From contig CAWKND010000004.1 in assembly GCA_963850915.1 (NCBI GenBank), positions 992,001 to 1,056,000 of the forward strand: 64,000 nt of DNA, written 5' to 3'. A program made the position numbers and the translations under genes. Positions 15,751 to 22,643 of the stretch are shown piece by piece. The stretch comes from CAVTWH01 sp963850915. Lineage in GTDB: Bacteria; Actinomycetota; Actinomycetes; Mycobacteriales; Micromonosporaceae. The notes below the pieces were generated by a model that ran no database searches, was not told where the DNA came from, and saw only the letters and a program-made list of their open reading frames with translations. The first letter of the stretch is position 1; every line of letters begins with the position of its first letter.

Positions 15751-15795
15751 GCGGCGAGTGCGGGCCGGCGGAGAGTGCGGGCCGGCGGAGAGTGC
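15740..15795. repeat. 17-bp tandem repeat, three full copies
   Basis: The unit AGTGCGGGCCGGCGGAG occurs at 15740-15756 (one mismatch), 15757-15773 and 15774-15790, followed by a 5-base partial copy. It is non-coding and sits between the terminator of msrB and the next gene. Confidence 0.85.
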
Positions 15796-15812
15796 TGCTC
15801 GGGCGAAAGACG

Positions 15813-15848
15813 ACGGCCCGTCGATCCGGGCGGGGATCGACGGGCCGT
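15813..15848 (-). terminator. Strong terminator hairpin after msrB
   Basis: ACGGCCCGTCGATCC (15813-15827) and GGATCGACGGGCCGT (15834-15848) form a perfect 15-bp stem with a 6-base loop. It lies 13 bases beyond the msrB stop codon on the minus strand. Confidence 0.85.
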
Positions 15849-15861
15849 GGCGGAGCGGCGG

Positions 15862-16266
15862 TCAGTCTTCGCCGGCCGGCTCCAGGGTGACGCTGATCGA
15901 GTTGATGCAGTACCGGGCGTCCTTCGGGGTGAAGCCCTCGCCGTCGAAGCGGTGCCCGAGGTGCGAGTCACAGCGGGCGCACCGGACCTCGGTACGCACC
16001 ATCCCGAGCGAGCTGTCCGTGATGTACCGGATCGTCCCTGGGAGCGCCTCGTCGAAGCTCGGCCAGCCACAGTGCGAGTCGAACTTGGTGTCGCTGCTGA
16101 ACAGCTCGGCACCGCAGCCGCGGCAGGCGTAGGTGCCCTTGGTCTTGGTGTTGACGTACTCGCCGACCCAGGCGGGCTCGGTACCGGCCTGCCGCAGTAC
16201 CCGGAACTCGGCCGGTGAGAGTCGGACCTTCCAGTCGGCCTCGGTGGTGGGGATGTCGGTCTCCAT
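15862..16266 (-). CDS. msrB: Peptide-methionine (R)-S-oxide reductase
   Basis: 134 residues, full length for a stand-alone MsrB. Zinc-binding pairs are in TYACRGCGAELFSSDTKFDS and RCARCDSHLGHRFDGEGFTP. The catalytic Cys is in ARYCINSISVTLEP near the C-terminus, with the substrate-binding segment CGWPSFDEALPG. It repairs the R-diastereomer of methionine sulfoxide in proteins in the cytoplasm, recycled by thioredoxin. Apparently monocistronic with its own strong terminator. Confidence 0.96.
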   Translation of the reverse strand: METDIPTTEADWKVRLSPAEFRVLRQAGTEPAWVGEYVNTKTKGTYACRGCGAELFSSDTKFDSHCGWPSFDEALPGTIRYITDSSLGMVRTEVRCARCDSHLGHRFDGEGFTPKDARYCINSISVTLEPAGED

Positions 16267-16435
16267 GTACCCAAGGTTACGGCGGCACCGCCCCGCCGAC
16301 GATTACCAACCGCGAACGTCCGCCCTGAGCCGGCCGCCGGCCGCACCGGCCGGCCAGCGGGCGCACCGGGCCGGCGTCACACAGCCGGCATGTCACCGGG
16401 CGAGCTTGTCGGACCGCTGGCATATGGTCGAGGGC

Positions 16436-17446
16436 ATGCCGGCTGCCGTGGAAGAGCACCAGATCGCCGGGCGCACGGTGCGCCTGTCCAGCCCCGACAA
16501 GGTCTACTTTGCGGAGCGGGGCTACACGAAACGGGACGTTTTCCAGTACTACCTGGCCGTCGGCGACGGCATCTTCCGGGCGCTGCGCGAGCGCCCGACC
16601 ACGCTGCAGCGCTTCCCCGAGGGCATCGACGGCGAGGCGTTCTTCCAGAAGCGGGTCCCGGCCAAGGGCACCCCGCCCTGGCTGCAGAGCGCCCAGATCA
16701 CCTTCCCCAGCGGCCGGCCGGCCGACGAGCTGTGCCCCGCTGACCTGGCACACGTGGCCTGGGCAGCGCAGATGGGCACGATCGTCTTCCACCCCTGGCC
16801 GGTACGCGCGGCCGACACCGACCACCCCGACGAGCTGCGCATCGACCTCGACCCTCAACCGGGAACCGACTTCGCCGACGCCGCCAAGGTGGCCGCCCTG
16901 GTCCGCGAGGTCTACGCCGAGCTGGGCTACATCGGCTTCCCGAAGACCTCCGGCGGCCGGGGCATCCACGTCTACCTGCGGATCAGTCCACAGTGGACAT
17001 TCGTACAGGTACGCCGGGCCGCCATCGCACTTGCCCGGGAGCTGGAGCGCAGGCGACCCGAGCTGGTCACCGCGAGCTGGTGGAAGGAGGAGCGCGGCGA
17101 GCGGGTGTTCATCGACTTCAACCAGATGGCCCGCGACCGGACCATCGCCTGCGCCTACTCGCTGCGCGCCAACCCGCGCGCCACCGCCTCCACCCCGCTG
17201 CGCTGGGACGAGCTGGATTCCGTGGAGCCCAACGACTTCGACCTGCGTACCCTGCCCGAGCGCTTCGGTCGGCTGGGCGACGTGCACGCCGCGATCGACG
17301 ACGTGGCACACGACCTCACGCCGCTGCTGGAGTGGGCGGCCCGCGACGAGGCCAACGGCCAGGGCGACGCGCCCTACCCGCCGGAGTTCCCGAAAATGCC
17401 CGGCGAGCCGCTGCGGGTACAGCCCTCCCGCAAGGCCGCCCGCTGA
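16436..17446 (+). CDS. LigD-type DNA polymerase/primase domain protein (NHEJ polymerase)
   Basis: 336 residues from ATG 16436 (an in-frame ATG at 16424 is possible). It contains the whole archaeo-eukaryotic primase-type LigD polymerase domain: FFQKRVPAKGTPPW at the 5'-phosphate-binding region, the metal-binding ELRIDLDPQPGTDFADAAKV (DxD), the SGGRGIHVYLRI nucleotide site, and FIDFNQMARDRTIACAYSLR. Such proteins fill and extend ends during non-homologous end joining or Ku-independent repair. No ligase or nuclease domain is fused. A separate ATP-dependent ligase lies 2 kb away on the other strand. No ku gene is in the window. Confidence 0.92.
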   Translation: MPAAVEEHQIAGRTVRLSSPDKVYFAERGYTKRDVFQYYLAVGDGIFRALRERPTTLQRFPEGIDGEAFFQKRVPAKGTPPWLQSAQITFPSGRPADELCPADLAHVAWAAQMGTIVFHPWPVRAADTDHPDELRIDLDPQPGTDFADAAKVAALVREVYAELGYIGFPKTSGGRGIHVYLRISPQWTFVQVRRAAIALARELERRRPELVTASWWKEERGERVFIDFNQMARDRTIACAYSLRANPRATASTPLRWDELDSVEPNDFDLRTLPERFGRLGDVHAAIDDVAHDLTPLLEWAARDEANGQGDAPYPPEFPKMPGEPLRVQPSRKAAR

Positions 17447-17484
17447 TCAGGTCCCGCTCCGGCACGGCAGCGGTAGCTGGTCGT

Positions 17485-17547
17485 ATGGGCCGCGAGGTGG
17501 TGAGCGTCGACCTCGATGCGCTGCTGGCGAAGCTGGACATCGAGTGA
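17485..17547 (+). CDS. Very short antitoxin-like frame upstream of YoeB toxin
   Basis: Twenty codons from ATG 17485: GREVVSVDLDALLAKLDIE. It overlaps the toxin start by 4 bases (GTGA), the usual arrangement of an antitoxin in front of a Txe/YoeB toxin. A normal YefM/Axe partner has 80-90 residues with an N-terminal DNA-binding fold, and nothing like that is present upstream. I read it as the C-terminal remnant of an antitoxin or a translational coupling leader. Confidence 0.45.
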   Translation: MGREVVSVDLDALLAKLDIE

Positions 17548-17804
17548 AGATCCAATTCACCACGGCCGGATTCGAGGATCTGACCTGGTGGATCGAGAAC
17601 GACCGCAAGGCGGCTGTCAAGATCATGAAGCTCATCAAGGAGGCGGCCCGTGATCCGCTGACGGGCCAAGGGCAGCCGGAGCGACTGATCGGACACCGCG
17701 ATGCTTGTTCACGACGCACAAATCAAAGGGATCGTCTCGTCTACGACGTGACCGGCGATGTGCTCACCGTCCTGACCTGCCGATTCCACTACGACGATCA
17801 CTAG
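17544..17804 (+). CDS. Txe/YoeB-family toxin
   Basis: 86 residues from GTG 17544. It has the family pattern: KIQFTTAGFEDLTWWIENDR, DPLTGQGQPERLIGHRD, CSRRTNQRDRLVYDVTGDVL and the terminal TCRFHYDDH with the His-Tyr pair used in mRNA cleavage. The usual GYWSRR segment has become DACSRR, losing the conserved Trp, so activity is uncertain. YoeB toxins cut mRNA in the ribosomal A site. GTAC is absent from this toxin-antitoxin segment, unlike flanking genes, consistent with mobility. Confidence 0.85.
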   Translation: MKIQFTTAGFEDLTWWIENDRKAAVKIMKLIKEAARDPLTGQGQPERLIGHRDACSRRTNQRDRLVYDVTGDVLTVLTCRFHYDDH

Positions 17805-17813
17805 GCGCGGTAG

Positions 17814-19385
17814 CTAGGCGGGACAGACCGTGTTCGTCGGGGGCACGGTCAGGTCGATCAGGTAAGAATCGACGTTGGTACGGATGCAGGTGGTCTGCGG
17901 GTACGCGGTGTGCCCCTGCCCCTGCCAGGTGAGTACCTCGGATCCGTTGCCCAGCATGGTGGCGAGCGCGCCGGCCTGGGCGTACGGGGTTGCCGGGTCG
18001 TTGACGGTACCCACCACCAGGATCGGCGGCGCCCCGTTGGCCTTGCCGGTCGGGTACGGGTCCCGGGTCGCCGGCCACTGCTGGCAGCTGACCAGGCCGG
18101 TGGCGAAGCCCGCGCCGAACAGCGGGTACTTGGTGCGCCACTGGCTCTGCAGGTCACGGATCTGCGCCGTGGTCGTCTTGCTGTCGTCGTCGTCGCAGCC
18201 GATCACCTGGAACGCCTTCAGCAGGCTGCCGTAGTGGCCGGACGAGTCGCGGTCGCCGTACTCGTCGGCCAGCTGGAAGACCCGGGTGGCGTTGTTGCTG
18301 GACAGGTCCTTGATCCCCTGCGCCATCACCGGCCACAGCTGCTGCGAGTAGAGCGACTCGGCCACCGCTGTGTTGATCCAGCCGGCCGTCGCCTGCCGGC
18401 CGTCCTTGCCGGTGACCGGGCTGGTCCGCGCCTTGGCCATGGCGGCGGCCACGGCTGCCCGTGGATCCGGGGCGATCGGGCAGTTCTGCTGCTTGCACCA
18501 GTCGGCGAACTGGTCGAAGGCGTGCTCGAAGCCGCCGAGCTGGCTCTCCACCGCCGCCGCCCCGGTCAGCGTGGGGTCGATGGCGCCGTCGAGTACGAGC
18601 GCACGGACGTGGGTCGGGAACAGCTGGGCGTACACCGCGCCGAGCAGCGTGCCGTAGGAGTAGCCGAGGTAGGTCAGCTTCTCGTCGCCGAGTGCGGCGC
18701 GAATGGCGTCCATGTCCCGGGCGGCCTGCTCGGTGGAGAACAGCGACAGGTCGGTACCGAACTTCTGCTGGCACTCGGTGCCGACCTGGGTCCAGATGGC
18801 GGCGTACGCGTCGAAGTCGGCCTGCGACTGCGGGTCGGGGTCGGCGCCCAGCGCCTTGTCCAGGCTGGCGTCGCTGACGCAGTCGATGGCGGGCGTGGAG
18901 CCGCCGACGCCGCGCGGGTCGAAGCCGACGATGTCGAAGTTGTCCATGATCGTGCCGGGCAGCTCGAGCGGCAGGTAGGAGGCGAGTTCGACACCGGAGC
19001 CGCCGGGGCCGCCCGGGTCGACCAGCAGCGAGCCGATCTGGTCACTGGCGCTGCGCTTGTGTACCCGCATGAGTGCGATCTGGAACTTCTTGCCGTTGTT
19101 GGGGGAGTGCCAGTCGGCCGGTACGGAGACCGTTCCGCACTCGTAGTCGAGTCCGGCGACCAGCTGTCCCGCGTTCTTCTTGGCCTGGTCGCTGCAGTCG
19201 GTCCAGTCGATGGTGCCGGCCGCGGGTTTGCTCGCGCTGGCCCCCGGGGACGGGTTGCCCGACCCGGACGGCGTCACCCAGCGCGAACTCGGAGCACACC
19301 CGGTCAGCGCGAGGACGACGATCGTCAGGGCCGCCACGCCGCCGCGCTTCACTGTTCCGCGCCTCGCAGTGCCGCGCTGCTTCAC
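17814..19385 (-). CDS. Secreted alpha/beta-hydrolase peptidase (SlpD/TAP family lipoprotein)
   Basis: 523 residues from a GTG. The N-terminus is a lipoprotein signal: VAALTIVVLALTGCAPSSRW, lipobox LTGC. The oxyanion segment is SLLVDPGGPGGSGVELASYL, the nucleophile elbow LTYLGYSYGTLLGAVYAQLF (catalytic Ser), and the C-terminal TAP-like domain supplies Asp (VVGTVNDPATPYAQAGALA) and His (QGQGHTAYPQTTC). Such enzymes are exported tripeptidyl or prolyl aminopeptidases anchored outside the cell. Several Cys residues (SCQQWP, CIRTN, VCPA) fit extracellular disulfides. It converges with the YoeB toxin 9 bases away. Confidence 0.9.
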   Translation of the reverse strand: MKQRGTARRGTVKRGGVAALTIVVLALTGCAPSSRWVTPSGSGNPSPGASASKPAAGTIDWTDCSDQAKKNAGQLVAGLDYECGTVSVPADWHSPNNGKKFQIALMRVHKRSASDQIGSLLVDPGGPGGSGVELASYLPLELPGTIMDNFDIVGFDPRGVGGSTPAIDCVSDASLDKALGADPDPQSQADFDAYAAIWTQVGTECQQKFGTDLSLFSTEQAARDMDAIRAALGDEKLTYLGYSYGTLLGAVYAQLFPTHVRALVLDGAIDPTLTGAAAVESQLGGFEHAFDQFADWCKQQNCPIAPDPRAAVAAAMAKARTSPVTGKDGRQATAGWINTAVAESLYSQQLWPVMAQGIKDLSSNNATRVFQLADEYGDRDSSGHYGSLLKAFQVIGCDDDDSKTTTAQIRDLQSQWRTKYPLFGAGFATGLVSCQQWPATRDPYPTGKANGAPPILVVGTVNDPATPYAQAGALATMLGNGSEVLTWQGQGHTAYPQTTCIRTNVDSYLIDLTVPPTNTVCPA

Positions 19386-19500
19386 TCGGTGCCTCCCGCT
19401 GCCCCACGCCTGTGCCGTACGCGCCCCGAGCCTACGGCCTCAGAGCCAACCATTGACCAGGGGTCACCTCCCGGAATCGGGTCGGTGCCGGCCAAACAGG

Positions 19501-20568
19501 TCAGCCGCTGGTGAGTACGTCGGCCAGGCGGAACGACACCGGCCGCTCGAGCTGCCCGTACGTGCAGGAGCGCGGTTCCCGGTCGGGGCGCCAGCGGACA
19601 AACTGGGTGGTGTGCCGGAACCGCTCGCCCTCCATGTAGTCGTAGCGCACCTCGACGACGCGCTCCGGGCGCAGCGGTACGAAGGAGAGATCCTTGCCGG
19701 CGTTCCACCGGCTGGTCTCGTTTTTCCGGGGGGTACGTTCGCCCTGCTCGTGGGCTGCCCAGTCCCACGGGTGCCCGTCGAAGCTGGTGACCAGCGGCTG
19801 CAGCTCCTGGAAGAGCGACTTGCGGGTGGCCATCGGGAACGCGCCCACCACACCGACCGAGGCGAGGGTACCGGCGTCGTTGAACAGCCCGAGGAGCAGT
19901 GAACCGATCGCGTCCTCGCCCGACTTGTGTACCCGGTAGCCGGCCAGTACGCAGTCGGCCGTGCGCTCGTGCTTGATCTTGCTCATCACCCGCTTGTCGG
20001 GCTGGTAGGTCAGGTCGAGCTTCTTGGCGATCAGCCCGTCCAGGCCGGCCCCTTCGAACTGTTCGAACCAGCGGCGCGCGGTCTCCAGGTCGCGGGTGGC
20101 CGGGGTGACGTAGACCGGCGGGGCGGCCCTGCCCAGGATCTGCTCGAGCAGCTCCCGGCGGCGCTCCAGCGGCTGCTCGGTCAGGTCCTCGTCGCCCAGG
20201 GCGAGCAGGTCGAAGCCGATGAAGCTGGCCGGCGTCTGCTCGGCGAGCAGCCGTACCCGGCTGGCGGCCGGATGGATGCGCTGCTGCAGCGCCTCGAAGT
20301 CGAGTACGTTGCGGGCGGTGTCGGCGACCACGATCTCGCCGTCGATCACCGCCCGCTCCGGGAAGTTGGCCAGCACCGCCGCGACCACCTCGGGGAAGTA
20401 CCGGGTCATCGGGCGCTCGTTGCGGCTGCCGATCTCGACCTCGTCGCCGTCCCGGAAGATGATCGAGCGGAAGCCGTCCCACTTGGGCTCGTAGAGCTGG
20501 CCGGCGGGGATCTCGGCGACCGGCTTGGCCAGCATCGGCGAGACCGGTGGCATCACGGGTAGCTGCAC
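19501..20568 (-). CDS. ATP-dependent DNA ligase
   Basis: 355 residues from the GTG complementary to 20566-20568. Nucleotidyltransferase motifs are all present: motif I YEPKWDGFRSIIF (adenylated Lys), motif III VIDGEIVVAD, FIGFDLLALGDEDL, motif IV LDGLIAKKLDLTYQPDKR and motif V MSKIKHERTADCVLAGYRVH. The C-terminal OB-fold domain follows. No polymerase or phosphoesterase domain is fused, so it matches the stand-alone LigC-type or LigD-ligase class of actinobacteria. Longer in-frame starts run into the 20-bp repeats and are rejected. The adjacent repair operon and the LigD-type polymerase suggest a break-repair role. Confidence 0.92.
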   Translation of the reverse strand: MQLPVMPPVSPMLAKPVAEIPAGQLYEPKWDGFRSIIFRDGDEVEIGSRNERPMTRYFPEVVAAVLANFPERAVIDGEIVVADTARNVLDFEALQQRIHPAASRVRLLAEQTPASFIGFDLLALGDEDLTEQPLERRRELLEQILGRAAPPVYVTPATRDLETARRWFEQFEGAGLDGLIAKKLDLTYQPDKRVMSKIKHERTADCVLAGYRVHKSGEDAIGSLLLGLFNDAGTLASVGVVGAFPMATRKSLFQELQPLVTSFDGHPWDWAAHEQGERTPRKNETSRWNAGKDLSFVPLRPERVVEVRYDYMEGERFRHTTQFVRWRPDREPRSCTYGQLERPVSFRLADVLTSG

Positions 20569-20614
20569 CCGCCCATTGTGCGCCGCACCTGCGACATCCC
20601 GGGGTACGCGCGCG

Positions 20615-20673
20615 CCGCGTGCACGCAAAGGAGGCCGCGTGCACGCAAAGGAGGCCGCGTGCACGCAAAGGAG
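20615..20673. repeat. 20-bp tandem repeat, nearly three copies
   Basis: The unit CCGCGTGCACGCAAAGGAGG occurs at 20615-20634 and 20635-20654, with a 19-base third copy at 20655-20673. All copies are identical where complete. It begins directly after the stop codon of the AlkA-like gene (minus strand) and lies before the ligase gene. Confidence 0.9.
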
Positions 20674-21654
20674 TCAATAGCGGGCGAACGAGCGCAGCTC
20701 GATGCGCGGGCCGAACCGTGGTGGGCCGGGGGTACCCAGGGTGAGCAGCTGGCAGACCCGGCCGCGGTGCCCCCGGAACGGCTCCAGTACCTCCAGCATC
20801 CGCTGGTCAGCGGGGCTCAGCCGGCCCGGCGAGCCCTCCCGCGCGCCGGCCCGGACCGCGCCGGTGAGCGCGTACACCACGTGGTGCGGGATGTTGTAGT
20901 CGCCCACGCTGACCACGTCCGGATCGCCGACCGCCAGCCGGATCACCTCGGCCGCCGTCCACGCCCCGATCCCCGGGATCGCGGTCAGCCGCGCCGTCAA
21001 CCCCCGCACCCCCGCGCGGTCCTCGGGCGCGTCGAGGGAAGAGGTCAGAGCAAGCGCGTCCAGCCGGGCGGCCTCGGCGGCGGCGCGGCGCAGCGTGTCG
21101 GCCCGCTTCTGCTCAATACCGAAGCGGTGCAGCGCCCAGTACGGCGTGGCCGCGAGCACCGCCGGATCGGGCGGGAGCAGCAGGCCCTCATGCGGGCCCG
21201 GTGCCGCTTCGCCGAAGTGCCGGGCCAGCCGGGCGTAGGAGTTGGCCGCCTCCTTGCCGCTGACCTTCTGCGCCAGGATCGTGGGTACCAGATGCTGGAA
21301 GATCCGTCCCGTGCTGGGCAGCCGCAGTCCGGGGCGCTCGTGCCAGACCCGCGCGACCACCGGGTTGCCGCGTGCCAGCGGACGGAAGTCGGCGACGTCG
21401 TCGCGCAGCCCGGCCACCGCGTCCGCCCGCTCCAGCAGCCACTCCGCCCCAGGCCCGTACCCGCTGGCCAGCAGCGTGCCGGAGCGGCGGGCCAGGTGCA
21501 GGGTGCCGGGGCCGGCCGGGGTACGGCAGGCCCACCACAGCTCGCGGGCGCTGACCCGGGCGCACGGATCCCGCCCGATCGACAGCGGGTAGAGCGTACC
21601 GGCCAGGTCGTAGTGCTCGGGCGGGGTCAGCTCACGCGTCACCGAGCTGGTCAC
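20674..21654 (-). CDS. AlkA-like DNA-3-methyladenine glycosylase (HhH-GPD)
   Basis: 326 residues from a GTG whose last bases overlap the stop of the upstream gene (GTGA). The helix-hairpin-helix/Gly-Pro-Asp motif is seen as TAIPGIGAWTAAEVIRLAVG followed by DPDVVSVGDYNIPHHVVYAL; the Asp of VGDYN is the expected catalytic residue. The preceding IFQHLVPTILAQKVSGKEAA is the conserved helical bundle. It removes alkylated bases from DNA. Its position as the last gene of the HerA-SbcD-SbcC-NurA-like operon links it to DNA-end repair. Confidence 0.88.
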   Translation of the reverse strand: MTSSVTRELTPPEHYDLAGTLYPLSIGRDPCARVSARELWWACRTPAGPGTLHLARRSGTLLASGYGPGAEWLLERADAVAGLRDDVADFRPLARGNPVVARVWHERPGLRLPSTGRIFQHLVPTILAQKVSGKEAANSYARLARHFGEAAPGPHEGLLLPPDPAVLAATPYWALHRFGIEQKRADTLRRAAAEAARLDALALTSSLDAPEDRAGVRGLTARLTAIPGIGAWTAAEVIRLAVGDPDVVSVGDYNIPHHVVYALTGAVRAGAREGSPGRLSPADQRMLEVLEPFRGHRGRVCQLLTLGTPGPPRFGPRIELRSFARY

Positions 21655-22643
21655 GGCGCAACGGTACCCTCGCCCGCGAACGAAGCCGGCGCGACGGGAC
21701 CGGGCGACACGGGAGCAGTGGCGCGGAGCAGGCCACGGTGCAGCAGGCGCGGGTCGCCGAGGAGGCCGCGCAGCCGCTTCTCCAGGCCGGCGATGGGTAC
21801 CAGGTTCTGCGGCGCCCGGGCGTCCTTGTAGGCGCTGGAGGCGAAGCGGGGCAGCGTGACCGTGGACAGGTCGGCCAGCGCGATGGCCTGCTGGCCGGTC
21901 AGCTCGCCGTCGCACTCGATCCGCACGATGCCGCTCCACGGGCCGGCGGGTGCGCCGGGCAGCCGCAGGTACCAGGAGAAAAGGCTGCTCAGGCCGAAGA
22001 CCGGGGAGCGGTGGCCGGGCGGCAGCGCGGTCACCACGGAGATCAGGTGAGCCGGCAGGTACCGGCCGGTCTGGGTCTTCACACAGCCGATCGTGTTCGG
22101 CAGCTCGCGGCGCGGGCCCAGCCGGCCGTCGGCGACCAGCAGCGGTTCGCCCTCCTCGGCCGCGCGGGCCTGCGCCGAGACGGTGACCTCCAGGCGGGCC
22201 ATCTCGTGCCGTAGCCGGGCATCCAGCTGCTTGGGGCCGCCGGCCACCTGATGCGCCGGGTACCGGGCCGGCTCGATGCCCAGCGTCGCCGCGCCCGCTC
22301 CGGGGGTGAACAGACCGCGCGCGACCTTCGTGGCCACCACGGTCGCGGCCCCCACGCCCAGGTCACAGCGCACCACTCCGGCGGCGTACGACGCGGCGAG
22401 GGTCGGGTGCGACTGGCCGGCCGGGTCCTGGTACCAGCCCCGGGCGTCGTTGCGCAGTACCCCGTCCACGAACATCACCACGTCGGGGCAGCGCACGCCG
22501 GGTCGGGGCTCGATGGGGCTCCACACCGCCTCGTCGCGCTCCACGTTGGGGTCGACGGCGGCGTTGCTCTCTGTCGTCGGGCCGTCGTCCTCGGGGCCGC
22601 CGCGCAGGTACCCGGGGTCCCACGAGTCCCAGTAGAAGCTCAC
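21651..22643 (-). CDS. NurA-like nuclease candidate
   Basis: 330 residues from a GTG overlapping the sbcC stop by 4 bases. The NurA-type pattern is recognisable: a first acidic motif VVMFVDGVLRNDARGWYQDP, a second EPLLVADGRLGPRRELPNT, and a C-terminal block TLPRFASSAYKDARAPQNLV followed by PIAGLEKRLRGLLGDPRLLH, which bacterial NurA-domain proteins share. In archaea NurA is the 5'-3' nuclease that works with the HerA pump and Mre11-Rad50. All three partner types are encoded directly upstream here. The motif match is by eye, so nuclease identity is an inference strengthened by context. Confidence 0.65.
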   Translation of the reverse strand: MSFYWDSWDPGYLRGGPEDDGPTTESNAAVDPNVERDEAVWSPIEPRPGVRCPDVVMFVDGVLRNDARGWYQDPAGQSHPTLAASYAAGVVRCDLGVGAATVVATKVARGLFTPGAGAATLGIEPARYPAHQVAGGPKQLDARLRHEMARLEVTVSAQARAAEEGEPLLVADGRLGPRRELPNTIGCVKTQTGRYLPAHLISVVTALPPGHRSPVFGLSSLFSWYLRLPGAPAGPWSGIVRIECDGELTGQQAIALADLSTVTLPRFASSAYKDARAPQNLVPIAGLEKRLRGLLGDPRLLHRGLLRATAPVSPGPVAPASFAGEGTVAP

